NCBI GenBank assembly: GCA_022575985.1
Contig: JAKSXM010000269.1
Coordinates: 3,410,001-3,474,000, forward strand
From: Anagrus nilaparvatae
Taxonomy: Eukaryota > Arthropoda > Insecta > Hymenoptera > Mymaridae
DNA: 64,000 nucleotides
Reading direction: 5' to 3'
Part shown: one piece after another, positions 1-12,320 of the stretch
How positions within the stretch are numbered: the first letter of the stretch is position 1
Layout: each line of letters opens with the position of its first letter
Notes under the pieces: generated by a model
Seen by the model: the letters and a program-made list of their open reading frames with translations, nothing else
The model's database searches: none
What the model was told of the DNA's origin: nothing
Translations under genes and position numbers: made by a program

Positions 1-78
1 TTATAAATTAATTGAAATACTCTCCTTGTCATCGAGCGATACAATAAATTTTGAATATTAATTAATATTCATTATTAG
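1..78 (+). mobile_element. 3' tail of a Penelope-like element (fragment)
   Basis: The first ~75 bases match the sequence that follows the terminal repeat of the Penelope-like element at 33.7-35.7 kb (copy at about 35655-35720): both contain the run CTCCTTGTYATCGAGCGATA and then an AATATTAATTAATATTCATT stretch. A shorter match lies after the second Penelope-like element at about 43577-43605. I infer that this is the 3' end of a third copy, most of it left of the window, inserted in or joined to the Helitron helicase that starts at about 79. Confidence 0.5.
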
Positions 79-1660
79 TTATTCAAATTGTTTATAATTT
101 AAAGGTAATCGTAGTAATGAGTGATATGTTTTTCCATATACATTTACAGCAGCCATGCCAGTACGTGCTCCGATTTTGACTGCATCTTCCTCGAAAGCAG
201 ATGTTATCATTTTTACCATTTCTTTTATTACTGTGTTTTTTCCTGATCCTGCTTTTCCTTGTACTATTACTCTTTTGATCATATTGGATGTTAATGTATT
301 ATTTTTAATCGCGTCTATTTGTCCTTTTAAACAGTTTAAAACTTCTTGTTGATCTTCTGTAAATTGTATATTTTTTTTCTCGTCATCTGAATTTTGTTTG
401 TTTGAATTATCTGATTTATAATTTTTTTAAAAATTTTCAATATCATCTTTAGATTGTATATTTTTGTCTGTTATATTCCAATCGTAGCATATATCAATTT
501 GTCATTTTCCTAATTCAATGTTATCAATATTTTCACAGTATCCAGATAAATATTAAAATGGATTTCTAACCATTTCATCATTTAAGGATTCAGGAATTTC
601 ATCTGTTTCTTCATATTCATGTAAATTTATTTCATTTTCTTCACTAATGTTTAAAGAATTATATAGTTCCTTCCATGAATCATGATTTACATTATTAATT
701 AGAATATCATTCTTATTATTTCTAAATGAGACATTTAAAATACAATGTAACTTATAATATTTTTCATCTTCTGTTTCATTGTCAACAAGGTTTATTTTCG
801 GAAATATTCTTACAATGCATTCTTTTCGTCTTTTTATAAATTTATTGTTGTAAACTCTGTAGTGTTTACAAAAATTTATCAAATTTAAATCCTCAAGTTC
901 AGGTGGTCTTATTTTATATGTCTCAATTAATGTTGAATCATTTGCTTCCAAAATTTCTTTAGTTTCGTTGCATATCTAAAATGAACCAAATTTTAAAATA
1001 ATTTATTTTAACAATTAATATATTGAATTAATACCTTAACTGATTTCCATTCTTCATCTTGTATAACTAATGTAACATATGTTCGTGAACTGTGGTATTA
1101 CCTTTTATTACTTTAATAAAGAGGCCAACTCATGAGTAATACATTTGTATTACTTCATGTGCACTGTAATCACGTTCATTTAAAGTAGAAATAAATAATT
1201 TTTAAATTGCTGTTTTTGCGTGTGAATTATCTGACATCGATTGGCGAATTTCGTTCAAACATTCCTACAAATTTTTTGAAATTTTTTCACCCTTTGATGC
1301 GTAGTTGGCGATGTAATAATATACAGCTTGTTCAGAGACAATCGGTGAGAAATCTGTATTTGCTCGCCAAATCGATGCTATTATTGTATTATATCGTTGT
1401 ATTAACGGATTATTTCGTTTTGGATGATATCTGAAATACCCATCTGAATTGTCTATGCAACTTTTTGTTTTTAGAGGTTGCGGAAAATTGAAACGACTTT
1501 GATAACGTAAGCAATGTTTGCCATGTATTGTATGTCTTTGCAATCGATTTGATAAATGTATTAAATCGTTTGTCAATTGATCCTTTTTTATATCTGAAAA
1601 ATTCTCTTTAGATGGATGAGAAACGCCTATATCATGTCTTGGGTTAATAGCTAAACAGTT
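79..1660 (-). pseudogene. Helitron Rep/helicase gene, decayed fragment
   Basis: Read on the minus strand, this carries the C-terminal half of a Helitron Rep domain (1265-1655), a linker (553-951) and the start of a Pif1-type helicase (79-about 400). The Rep part has the family signature WRAN...YYYIANYASKGE, in which the YxxxY tyrosines of the rolling-circle nuclease lie. The helicase part has a Walker A loop, GKAGSGKNT, where the usual Ser is Asn, and then GARTGMAAVNVYGKTYHSLL typical of motif Ia. The protein aligns by eye with the copy at 23-27 kb. The two-His (HUH) part of Rep is absent and everything after helicase motif Ia is cut off at the Penelope tail. Stops and frameshifts separate the pieces, so it is dead. 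Confidence 0.85.
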
Positions 1661-1745
1661 AGTTTAATTACTTCTAAGGGTGCGTTAAGTGTATCACAAT
1701 TATTTTTTGTGATAGTAGCGGCTTCTAATAGGATATTTTAGGAAC

Positions 1746-1885
1746 CATTTTATTTTTATATTTATTTATTCAGCGAGTGAGATAATCGATATTTTTTTTT
1801 GATAAAATGTTTTTAAATTTTCTTGAATATTCCTAGATAATAAGAAAATTTTTTTTTTTTTCGTAAACATCGAAATGTTCCATAT
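1746..1885. repeat. 170-bp AT-rich repeat, unit 1 (left part)
   Basis: Begins TTTATTTTTATATTTATTTA and contains TTCAGCGAGTGAGATAATCG. It is split by the fold-back element at 1886-4546 and its right part resumes at 4547-4583. A second unit follows directly (4584-4760) and a third lies at about 7236-7412. Function unknown; probably satellite-like or part of a larger non-autonomous element. Confidence 0.7.
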
Positions 1886-4546
1886 GAGTCTTTCTTTGCC
1901 AAAACAGCAATGGTGGGCAGGTCGGGTCATCGGATCGGCCTCAAATTTTTCCCATGTTTTTATAACATAAAGATAGGAAAATCCTGAAACTTTTAGCCTT
2001 CTAGGTCTTAAACAGCCCGAGTTATGGCCAATCAAACTCATTAGGCGGCTCTCGACCAGCGTTAGTGCTTTTCGGGAAACTGGTTAAAAATCATAAATAT
2101 AAGCTTGAATATAAATTCTGAAAGAGTATATATGTTGGGAAACCTTCAGTAAATCCATTTCTGCCATTAGTTTTTCGGAAAAACCCCGGGAAATTCCGGA
2201 AAATGGGAAAATGCGTTTTAAGAAAAATCGCAATATCTCATTTGACGCCATTTTAGTATGGAAAGAAGCTAAGAAAACTATGAATAAATATTTGGCACTT
2301 GTGAATAGTTGTTATTATGTCAATAAACTATCTGTCAATACTAAAAAAACAGTTTATATAACATTCGCTAATAGAGTACCTAACAATATAAATATAGTAA
2401 TAAATAATGAATCATTAAAACGAGTCACAAGTGTAAAATATTTAGGAGTAATATACGACCAACATCTAAAATGGAAAGATCACATACTGAATACATTCAA
2501 AAAAACAAGGTATCTGATTTATATAATTGCTAGGCTAAATAATATCTTGAGTTACAATAACCTAATTTCAGTATATTACGCCTTTTTTCATAGTATAGCC
2601 TCATATGGAATTTTAGCATGGGGAAGCGCCTATGGTAACTCAATTGATTTACTACATAAATTACAAAGTAAATTTGTAAACATAATTATTAATAATAAAG
2701 AATATAAAAGTAATAAAACTTTAAAGATTCCTATTAATATCCAACAAACTTACTTATTAAAATCACTAATACAGGATTATCAAATTTTAAAAGATAAATT
2801 TATTAAAAATAACAGTAAAACAAGAAGCAAATCAATTGAAGTACCAAGGTGTACGCTGGAGGTTGGTAAGAAAGTATACAGCTATCAAGCAATAAAACTA
2901 TACAATAAATTACCAAGTAATCTAAAAATGCTTGATATAAACAAAAAAAGCTCTAAATATAATATCAAAAATTGGATAATCAATTCTAAAATCTAGTCTA
3001 TTTTATCATATTGTTAACTAATTTATAGATGTGTTGCTCTAACCCTTTTCTAATTTTAGTTTTATTATTATAATTAATTTTAAGTATTATTTTTTATTAT
3101 TATATACTGATTCCTCCTATGTACAGGTTATTACCTACTGTAGGCCTATAATATGTAACATTATTGTATATATTATTTGAATTGGAAATAAATTATTATT
3201 ATTATTATTATTTTTTTTTTTTTTTTTTGAAAAATTTTTTCAACCGAAATCCCATCGATCTGTACGAAAAAAAATTTTGATTTCGGCCATTAAGGTCGAT
3301 TTTATCCTGTTTTAGAAAAATTTTACATTTTCAATACTTCTTTATTTAATTTTCCGTAAGGGATTAGAATAATTGACTTTTTTGCTTTCAGAATCGAATA
3401 GCCAGGGAAAAAGTAGTCCTAAATAAAAAAAAAAATTACTATTTTCGATGAAAATTAACCAAGTTATGGACAAGTAAAGATACTCTCAAAAGCTTTTTGT
3501 ACTAATTCCAATTTTAGGCTCTAAACCACATTATAACTTGAAAATTACATAACTCGCTTAAATTTTATCGTAAAAAGAAAAGTTTTGGATTATTCTCGAG
3601 TGTTTTTTCCTTGGCTATTCTTTTATGCAAGAAAAAAATTAGTTTAGTCGATAAAAAGTTTTTCTTTTGGTCAACAACTAATGTAACATGTTAAAAACTG
3701 TTTTTAATTATTATCATTTTTTAACAAAAAAAATAAATTTCTGTCAATAAATTTAATTTTTTTATTGGATAAACGAATAGTCAAGGAAAAAACACTCGAT
3801 AATAATCCAAAACTTTTCTTTTTACGATAAAATTTAAGCGAGTTATGTATTTTTCAAGTTATAATGTGGTTTAGAGCCTAAAATTGGAATTAGTACAAAA
3901 ATGGTAGTTTTTGACAGTATCTTTACTTGTCCATAACTTGGTTAATTTTCATCGAAAATAGTAATTTTTTTTTTTATTTAGGACTACTTTTTCCCTGGCT
4001 ATTCGATTCTGAAAGCAAAAATGTCAATTATTTTAACCCCTTACGGAAAATTAAATAAAGAAGTATTGAAAATGTGAAATTTTTCAAAAACAGGCTAAAA
4101 TCGACCTTAATGGCCGAAATCAAAATTTTTTTTTGTACAGATCAATGGGATTTCGGTTAAAAAAAATTTTCAAAAAAAAAATGGCGGCAAATGAGATATT
4201 GCGATTTTTCTTAAAACGCATTTTCCAATTTTCCGGAATTTCCCGGGGTTTTTCCGAAAAACTAATGGCAGAAATGGATTTACTGAAGGTTTCCCAACAT
4301 ATATACTCTTTCAGAATTTATATTCAAGCTTATATTTATGATTTTTAACCAGTTTCCCGAAAAGCACTAACGCTGGTCGAGAGCCGCCTAATGAGTTTGA
4401 TTGGCCATAACTCGGGCTGTTTAAGACCTAGAAGGCTAAAAATTTCAGGATTTTCCTATCTTTATGTTATAAAAACATGGGAAAAATTTGAGGCCGATCC
4501 GATGACCCGACCTGCCCACCATTGCTGTTTTGGCAAAGAAAGACTC
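1886..4546. mobile_element. Long fold-back element C
   Basis: The left arm starts GAGTCTTTCTTTGCCAAAAC and the right arm ends with its reverse complement. The arms can be followed inward for about 0.9 kb each with few differences, to a short loop near 3650-3760, once the LINE at 2253-3212 is removed from the left arm. ATAT flanks both ends (1882-1885 and 4547-4550) and fits a 4-bp target duplication inside the 170-bp repeat. The element has no coding capacity of its own. Subterminal GGTCGGGTC and an internal AGCCAGGGAAA near GAATCGAATAG recall elements A, B and D. I do not recognise its superfamily. Confidence 0.8.
2253..3212 (+). pseudogene. CR1/L2-group LINE, 5'-truncated 3' end (reverse transcriptase C-terminus)
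   Basis: An open frame from about 2253 to 2996 encodes the palm end and thumb/C-terminal region of a non-LTR reverse transcriptase. Markers are KYLGVIYDQHLKWKDHI and YYAFFHSIASYGILAWG, both characteristic of CR1/L2/Jockey-type elements. A ~200-bp 3' UTR and a tail of ATT triplets (about 3190-3212) follow the stop. The open frame begins upstream at 2211, but those first codons belong to the fold-back arm: the other arm of element C lacks everything between about 2253 and 3215. This is a standard 5'-truncated LINE insertion, younger than the fold-back arms. The catalytic YxDD motif is not included, so it is non-functional. Confidence 0.85.
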
Positions 4547-4760
4547 ATATAAAATTTAAAAAAATGCTATTTTTTATGTGGAGTTTATTTTTATATTTAT
4601 TTATTCAGCGAGTGAGATAATCGATATTTTTTTTTATTAAAATGTTTTCAAATTTTCTTAAATATCCCTAGATAGTGTGAAAATTTTTTTTTTTTCGTAA
4701 AAATCGAAATTTTCCATATAAAATTTAAAAAAATGTTATATTTTATGTGGAGTTTATTTT
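4547..4760. repeat. 170-bp repeat: end of unit 1 and complete unit 2
   Basis: After the fold-back element the interrupted unit resumes (ATATAAAATTTAAAA...) to about 4583. The next unit then begins with the same TTTATTTATTCAGCGAGTGA and ends in TTATGTGGAGTTTATTTTTA. Units 1 and 2 are in direct tandem. Confidence 0.7.
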
Positions 4761-6960
4761 TACTAGCTGATTGGCCTCGCGATGCTCGGCTTAACCAAAT
4801 AAAACATCTTTTGCATTAATTTATTTATATTTTGATCATATATGTTTAGTTATAATAAATTTAATCATAGGTGATTAAAAAGCAATTAATTTTTATTTAC
4901 AAATGAATGAGAACAGAATTAATTTTATACCTCTAAATTTATTAACAAAGAAATTTTATAATAATTATTAAGAAAAGGTTACATGATTATTTATAAATAT
5001 TTACAACTAATGAAGTATATTTTATAACATTAATAATTATTAATAATAAATAATAATTGAAAATAGAATATAGTAACATTCAGATTTTTTAACAAAATTT
5101 GCAGTTTTTTTCATACTGTAGACAATGTATATTTGAATATTTTCAATTTTCATATGCATCACAACTGATATTGTAGACAATCAATATGAATTTTACTATA
5201 TAATGAAATTTTCATAATTTTTGTTTGTTGATATAAAAAGGACAGAAAATATCCATTTTACTCCATAGTGAAATTTTTTGTGTTTTTTTATATATAATTT
5301 CATATATATTTTTTTCATAAAATATACGATAATATAAATTTTTTTCTAACAGTCTCCTGTTTTATAGAAAAGTTGAAATTTTATATGCAATAATTGCATT
5401 GAGAAAATTTTTATGCAATGATTGCATTAAAATTTTTTTTGTATTTGTCTTGTTTTATAAGAAAATTGCATTTTTTTATTGACTTTACCAGAAACAATAC
5501 GCCATTATAAATTTTTTTTAACAGTCTCCTATTTTATAGAAAAGTTAGAATTTCAAATATTTTTATATTATTTTTGTCTTGTTTTATATGAAAATTGTAT
5601 CTTTAAATTTTTTTATGCAATGATAGCACTGAAATTTTTTTAATGACTTTAGCCGAAATTATACGCCATTATAAATTTTTTTCTAATAGTCTCCTGTTTT
5701 ATACAAAAGTTGTAATTTTAAATATTTTTATGCAACGATAGCATTGAAATTTTTTTATTGACTTTACCAGAATCTATACGCCATTATAAAATTTTTTCTA
5801 ATAGTCTCTTGTTTTATAGAAAAGTTTTAATTTCAAATATTTTTATACAATGATTGCATTGAAATATTTTTGTAATTTCAAAAATTTTAATGCAATGATT
5901 GCATTTAAATTTTTTTTTGTATTTGTCTTGTTTTGTATGAAAATTGTATTCTTAAATTTTTTTATGCAATGATAACTTTGAAATTTTTTTATTGACTTTA
6001 GCAGAAACTATACGCCATTATAAATTTTTTTCTAATAGTCTCCTGTTTTATAGAAAAGTTGGAATTTCATACATTTTTATGCAATGATTGCATTGAAATA
6101 TTTTTGTAATTTCAAAAATTTTTATGCAATGATTGTATTAAAAATTTTTTTTTTGTATTTGTCTTGTTTTATATGAAAATTGTAATTTTAAATTTTTTTA
6201 TGCAATGATAACATTGAAATTTTTTTATTGACTTTACCAGAAACAATACACCATTATAAATTTTTTTTTAACAGTCTCCTGTTTTATAGAAAAGTTGGAA
6301 TTTCAAATATTTGTATGCAATAATTGTATTGAGAAAATTTTTATGCAATGATTGGATTAAAATATTTTTTTAATTTCAAAAATTTTTATGCAATGATTGC
6401 ATTAAAATTTTTTTTGTATTTGTCTTGTTTTATAAGAAAATTGTACTTTTTTATTGACTTTACTAGAAACTATACGCCATTATAAATTTTTTTCTAACAG
6501 TCTCCTGTTTTATAGAAAAGTTGAAAAATTTCAAATATTTTTATACAATGATTGCATTTAAATAATTTTTTAATTTTATATATTTTTATGCAATGGTAGC
6601 ATTTAAATTTTTAAATTTAAATATATAAAATCATATAAAAAATGGATATGAGCTGTCCTAAATATGAAAAAATAAAAAATTAAAAAAATTAGACTCTAAG
6701 TCGTTTCTTTGATATTTCTTTTTAATGAATGAATGAAATTAAAAAAAAAAAAAAGTGGCATTAGAAAAGTGTTTAATAAATACAAAGAAACTTGGTTTTT
6801 ACATTTTGATACAATCCATTCCGAGATCTGAAGTGATGAAAATGTCCACTTTATGATTTATTTAATTTTCTTAGCTTCAAACAGTTGTAACTCTGAACCA
6901 TGAGCTCAAATTAAAAAAAAAAACGTCAAATCGATAGCATTTTTTCCAAGGAATAATTTG

Positions 6961-7140
6961 TACTAAACCTCGTCTCAAAAAACCTCTTAGATCCTGAGAA
7001 AAATCAGTTTTAGTGAAAAAAAATGAAATTATTTTGCGTTTTCGACCACTAACTTCTGATATTGATTTCTCGAAATCATTTAAATATTTTTTAAAAATTA
7101 AAAAAAAGTCTGGAGATATTTCTTTAAAGATTACTTTAAA
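6961..7140 (+). repeat. Dispersed ~180-bp repeat, copy 1
   Basis: Contains CTCGTCTCAAAA, CCTCTTAGATCCTGA and TTTTCGACCACTAACTTC. It matches 39478-39655 in the same orientation with moderate divergence. No coding potential is recognised. Confidence 0.55.
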
Positions 7141-7235
7141 ACCACTTTCATGTATTTTCGTCCGTACAATTCTTCATACATGCGTGTCCAATAAAATCAA
7201 AAATAGTCAATTTTTTCAATTATTTCATTTTAATA

Positions 7236-7412
7236 TATATAAGATATTTATTTATTCAGCGAGTGATATAATCGATATTTTTTTTTTTTTAATGTTTTTA
7301 AATTTTTTTGAATATCCCCCCTTTTCATAATGTGAAATTTTTTTTTTTTTTCGTAAACATTGAAATTTGCCATATAAAATTTAAAAAAATGCTTTTTTTT
7401 ATGTGGAGTTAG
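7236..7412. repeat. 170-bp repeat, unit 3 (isolated)
   Basis: Same unit as at 1746 and 4584: ATTTATTTATTCAGCGAGTG at the left and TTATGTGGAGTTAG at the right, with the intervening ATCGAT and poly-T landmarks in order. Confidence 0.65.
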
Positions 7413-7439
7413 TTTTTTCTCTATTATTTTTTATCTTGT

Positions 7440-7712
7440 GTACCAAATGGGTTAGAAATTTAATCAGTTTGTCTTTGTCTCATTTGAGATCATCTGTGAA
7501 ATTTTGAAGTCAATCGGCAATATTGTTTAAGAGTTTTCGTTTAGAAAAATTTTTAAAAATGTAATTTTTTGATTAGCATTCAGTCTTTTTGGTATTATTC
7601 CGAAACGTGCATACCCAATGAGCCACAAATTTAATCAGATCCTCTTTATCTCAATTGAGGTCATCTGTGAAATTTTGAAGTCAATTGGCAATGTCGTTAA
7701 AGAGTTATTGTG
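7440..7712 (+). repeat. Tandem duplication, unit about 170 bp
   Basis: Two copies (about 7440-7552 and 7612-7712) share AATTTAATCAG, GATCATCTGTGAAATTTTGA or its variant, and GTCAATYGGCAATRT in the same order. No gene recognised. Confidence 0.6.
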
Positions 7713-7751
7713 GTTACAAACTCGACATTATTTCGAGGGAATAGACTGAGC

Positions 7752-7786
7752 TCAGCTCAGAGCTTCGCTCAGTCTAATTATTGTAA
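7752..7786. repeat. Short hairpin resembling the Helitron-like end at 21736
   Basis: TAGACTGAGC and GCTCAGTCTA flank a short loop. The stem resembles the AGACTGTGC/GCACAGTCT hairpin at 21736-21756, so it may be an end of a small non-autonomous relative; no partner end was proven. Confidence 0.35.
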
Positions 7787-8333
7787 TAAAGAAATATTTT
7801 GGTAATTAGGAAGCAAATGAAGTCGTGGTAGCATAAATAATTTTAAAGGTTTCTAGCGTAACAGCATTACGTATCACATTTGTTGAAAAGTACACGAATT
7901 TTTTTTTTTTTTAATGCAAGGGAGTTGATCCCGATGTTTAAGATATTGCACAGTTATTTTTATTTATATTTTCTTTTGATCACAAAATTTTGAGCGTGCT
8001 GCCTTAACTGCATTAACAGCCCTAAATGATAATGTAAATATTATACATAGGTATAGTCGTTTGGCTAACATAAACGTCTCAGAATTTTGATTGAGTTTTG
8101 TTGTTACAATTTTATGGGGTTTTAAATGTGAAATAGTTTATGTTGGCCGATTTTAGCCCTTCATATTATGCTAGCTTTTATTTTTTTAATTGAAAAATTG
8201 CATTACAATTTGTTTATGCATTAGTAAAAAAATTTTAAATTTATTTATTAAAAAATTAAAAAAAAAAAAATAAAATTTACCTGATTCCATTGTCTTTTTG
8301 TTTTCTCTTGTTTCAATTTTAAAATGTAACATA

Positions 8334-8446
8334 AATTTAAAATTTTTTACTAATTCCTTATAATCCATAAATAATTGAAAATAATAAAAATGATTTATGA
8401 TTGTAACGATATCAGAGAACGAGATTGTTTAATTAGTGCTAGCAAC
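8334..8446 (-). repeat. Dispersed repeat, inverted copy of 18240-18350
   Basis: On the minus strand it reads GTTGCTAGCAC, then AAACAATCTCGTTCTC, then ATCGTTACAATCATAAAT and TTTTCAATTAT, which is the same order as at 18240-18350 on the plus strand. The small open frames nearby have no recognisable product. Confidence 0.6.
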
Positions 8447-10370
8447 GTAGAACATATCATTTTGATAAGACTTACAGTTTGAAGATTGTCATTATTAACT
8501 GATATAAAACTTGTTTCAATTCACGGATTTTGATACTTTTATGTAGAATATTTGTGACATGGATAAAATTTTGATATAATGCCCTACTGTAAATGAAATT
8601 GCGGCATATATTTTAAAAGCTTTTCGATAATTTATCCTTTAAAAATATTAAAATTTAAAAGTATTTTAAAGTAATATTTTCAATCTGAAAATAAAAAAAG
8701 CACAAAGAATCGAAATTTTTCAATAATGGTATAGGTGTAGTTAACAAAAATTGTTTTTAATACTTATCTCAGTAATAGGTAGCATTCTTTAAGGAAATAA
8801 ATCATTTTTTAATTTTCTAATGATTAAAAGCGCTAATAAATCATTGCTGTGGTTGCAATCAACAAATGTACACTTTTTGCTCTGAAAAACAGAATAAATT
8901 ACGTTAAAATATAAACTTTTAATGGAGCAGAATGTTTAAAATTTTTAAAAATGTTTACTGACTTGAACTTATTGTAGAAAGCTCTTATTATAATTCACCA
9001 ATTTTTAAATTACAATTTCGACTTAAAATCGTAACCTTAATTTACAACTTGTGTGGAAATTTTTTTGTTCAAAATTTTTTAAAAATTAAACTCATCATGA
9101 ATCATAAAAAAGTCCTGACTTTTCATAATATTATTTACAGCCAAAAAAATGTATAACTTGAAATTTTTAACAGAGAATTTCACTGCAACGTAAACAATCA
9201 GCTTCCAAAAAATTTATACAGGTATTATCATTTGCTAATAACCAGTGGCCCCAAAAAAGGTCATTTATTGTCTATTTTGTGGACCTCAATTGCAAGTTTG
9301 AAAATAATATAAAAATTACATCTGGGTTTAACTTAATTCTTGTCAAAAACCTTAGGAAGTTTTAAAAAAACCAAAGCAATTGGCTTATATAAAAAAAACA
9401 AAACTCAAGCCTTACACTCACATAACGTAACAAATTGGTATATAAAAAACAACTGTAATAAGTTTTAATTAAAAAAATGCTTGAATTAAAAAAATTAAAA
9501 AACTAGTTTTTATTTAAAAAAAAATTAAAAAATAACTGCAATTAGCACTACAATAAATTTTACACCCACAGAACCTCAGTAGGTGAAATATAAAAAAACG
9601 ACACAGAATCTATGCCACAAAGCGTACACCTACATAACCAAAGGAAGTGGAATATAAAAATACTATACCACAAGTTTGTCATCCACATAACTTAAGAAAA
9701 AAAGAGTAAATAAATAAGACTATATCACAAACCTTTAATTCAAATAACCTTAAGAAGTGGAAAATAAAAAATCTACACAAAAAATATTACACCTATTTTT
9801 AAATTTTGAAAGTTGTATACAAGAAAACTACAAGCCTTACATACACATAACCTAAGGAACTGGGATGTAGAAAAACCACACTAAGGCCTTACATTAAAAT
9901 AACCAATGAATGCGGCATATAGAAAAACTACACCACAAGCCTTTCGCCCACATAACCTAAGGAAGTAACCAAATAATGAAAAATTTAATTAATAAAAATG
10001 TACTTTTGACTTCAAAAACCTCCAAGCAATGTAAAAAGCTTATTCTGACATGTTTGTTAGTTTGCCATTTTAGCAAATTAAAAAAAATGCTAGGCGAAAA
10101 ATTTTAAATTTTCATTCAAAAAAATGATTTTTTCAACCTCGAATACCCCCAGGTAATAAAGAAAGTTCTTTCATTTAGGGAGTTATAAATCTCTGAGCCA
10201 GAGTAGTACTACTACGTGGTTATTTTTGTTAGAGTAATCGCACAGTTACAAAAAAATGTAAAAAAACAAGGTAAATCAGAATATTTTAAATCCATTGTTA
10301 TAAACTCGTTTATATTAAAGCCTAAAGATTTTCAAGTTATATAAAATTTGCTGGAGAATCCATAACTTAT
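8447..10370. repeat. Non-coding AT-rich stretch; degenerate minisatellite at about 9390-9970
   Basis: No gene is seen. From about 9390 to 9970 a loosely conserved unit of roughly 55-110 bp recurs, recognisable by CACATAACCTAAGGAAGTGG followed by AAAAACTACACCACAAGCC. Clear instances lie near 9405, 9635, 9690, 9745, 9845 and 9950. Confidence 0.5.
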
Positions 10371-10469
10371 TTGACTCGTGCGAGGTCATTTAGTGCGGAA
10401 ACATTTAGAAAAACAGTTGACTGGTATAGTTCCATGTTAATAAAATTTACAATAGACTCATCATGGGAG

Positions 10470-12081
10470 TGTAACGTCCTCAGCCGTTTTCAAAAAAAAA
10501 AATTTTTTATTTTTATTGATAGTTTTTTTTTTTTCTCCGTGTATAGTTTAATAACTACACATAAGAATTCTCGTTTCCGTGTAGATAAATTCAAAAATTT
10601 GAATTTACCTCATTCTGGATTTTCTTATGAAAATCTCAAGGATAACACGGGAAGGTATTTTCAGTTATCCAGGTAGAAAGCTAAAATTTTCAATTGCGAG
10701 AAAAACGATTTACTTTTAGTTTCACTGGATGACTGGAAAAAGACATTAACCAAAGCTATTATTTCTCTTTCAAGTTTTATTCTAAATTTTATTATAGGGA
10801 CTAAGTTTAGGCTTAAGGAAAACTCAAGAGATGAAAATAATAGTTTTGAAATGCATAAAATAAACATAGTTTTAAGTTAATTTTCCTGTTTTTTGAACCA
10901 TTTTGAACTATAATTTAAACTTAAAATATGGTTTTTAATACTTTAAAGTACAGGAGAAATAATTTTAAGTTTAAGGAAATTTATGTTTCAACTAGCGCAA
11001 TCAACAATTTTCATAAAAGAAATTTTCTTTTACTTGAAAATCTCATTTTGCATAGTTAATATTTAGCCAAAATTTGGTCGTTTTAAATTTATAAAATTAA
11101 AGTTTTTACTTTATAAATAAATAAGTTAGAAAATAAACTCATAACTAGCTTAAACCTAAAAGAAAAAGAGTTTTCCTAACTAATTTATTTATAGAAAAAC
11201 CAATAAATTAAGTTCAAAAGGCTTGAAAAATAGTGGGTTCAACAAAAAAATCCATCAGTGTACATTTAATTATGCATGTAAAACCCATTGTTTTTCAAAT
11301 CCATAATAATCAACTCATTAAAATATTGATGAGAAAAACAACACCTGATCGGTGACGTACTATGAGGTGACAAACAAGTCCCCTCTTAGATCTATTTCTA
11401 GGACTAGGCGGTAACTGTGATAAGGCCCTTCACCCACTCCGACGCTAGAATTTCGGCGCATTATCACCACCCGCCAATGAGTAAAGGCCATCTCAAACTC
11501 TTGGTTTTGGGGAAAGGTGATAGTGGGAGGATAGTCTTATCATAGTTTCTGAACCTTTAAAAACCCATGTTTTTGCCGAGATCGGCCTTCTTGAAGTTCC
11601 ATCTTATACCGGTATACACGTTTTAAACGTCAAAGCTAAAAGAAAATTTATTATTATTTCTTTTGAACTTAATTTATTTAAATAAAATTATTAAATTCTC
11701 AAGTTATTTTAAGTTAACAAAATAATTTTTTTAAAACTTGTAAAGTGTTAGTAAAATCATTTAAAAATTCTCACTTAACTTTAAAATTTATAAGGTTTTA
11801 AAGTTATAAATAAATTAAAAGTTAAAGTATAAATTCAGTGAGTCAAATTATTTATTTGTTAAATTTAAAGATTAACAATCCTTCATCATTTATTTTATTT
11901 GAACGAGAACAAGAGAATTACAAGAAAAGTAAGTACAGTTTAATTTTGTTCGATAAGTTAAATCAATTTATTTATATTGAGTAACTTTTCTGAATAACTA
12001 AGCTAATTAACAATCCCTGGAAGGCCTGGACAACCTTCCTAAAAACAACATTAATTTGTAACGGCAATTCAGACAGTTACA
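10470..12081 (+). mobile_element. Solo LTR (1612 bp), family I
   Basis: Begins TGTAACGTCC and ends GTTACA, and is flanked by GGAG on both sides (10466-10469 and 12082-12085), a 4-bp target duplication as in Ty3/gypsy integration. Removing it with one GGAG keeps the surrounding gag frame open. Internally it shares TTTCAATTGCGAGAAAAACG, GTAAAACCCATTGTTTT and AAGGCCTGGACAACCTTCCT with the solo LTR at 47786-49009, in the same order. A less AT-rich segment lies at about 11340-11640. No internal retroelement region is left, so it is the product of LTR-LTR recombination. Confidence 0.9.
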
Positions 12082-12320
12082 GGAGGATTGGAAAAATAAT
12101 TTTGTGAAACTTATGCAGACAAAGGTTGGAATCCAATAAAATATGCTTTTTCTTTTAAATATATTAACGGTAATGCACTATTAGATTATGCTTTAAAAAA
12201 AGAAAAATTGTTACTTGAAGTAAATAAAGAAATAGATAAAAGGACTTTAATTGATTTAATTGCTGTAAATTTACCAGATTTTGTAACAAATAAAATAAAT
12301 AGAGATGATTTACAATCAAC

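Larger units (their letters stand above)
4764..7790. repeat. AT-rich non-coding block with tandem array (core 5320-6610)
   Basis: No gene is visible. Between about 5320 and 6610 a unit containing ACGCCATTATAAATTTTTT, then AGTCTCCTGTTTTATAGAAA and then ATGCAATGATTGCATT recurs at least seven times. Anchors lie near 5330, 5500, 5655, 5775, 6010, 6243 and 6475; spacing is ~120-170 bp for short units and ~230 bp for three long ones. ATGCAATNATTGCAT within each unit is itself near-palindromic. Confidence 0.65.

Noticed and set aside
1766..2041. 91-codon open frame on the minus strand
   Set aside because: It lies across the arm of fold-back element C and the 170-bp repeat, and the mirrored arm has the same sequence; there is no protein motif.
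4133..4348. 71-codon open frame on the plus strand
   Set aside because: It is the right arm of the fold-back element, and the matching left arm is interrupted by a LINE; not a gene.
8186..8368. 60-codon open frame (minus) with a plausible start
   Set aside because: Lysine/phenylalanine-rich, lies partly in the dispersed repeat shared with 18240, and the other copy does not keep the frame.
9390..9970. Possible CRISPR-like array
   Set aside because: The repeats are degenerate with irregular spacing and related spacers in a eukaryotic background; it is a minisatellite.
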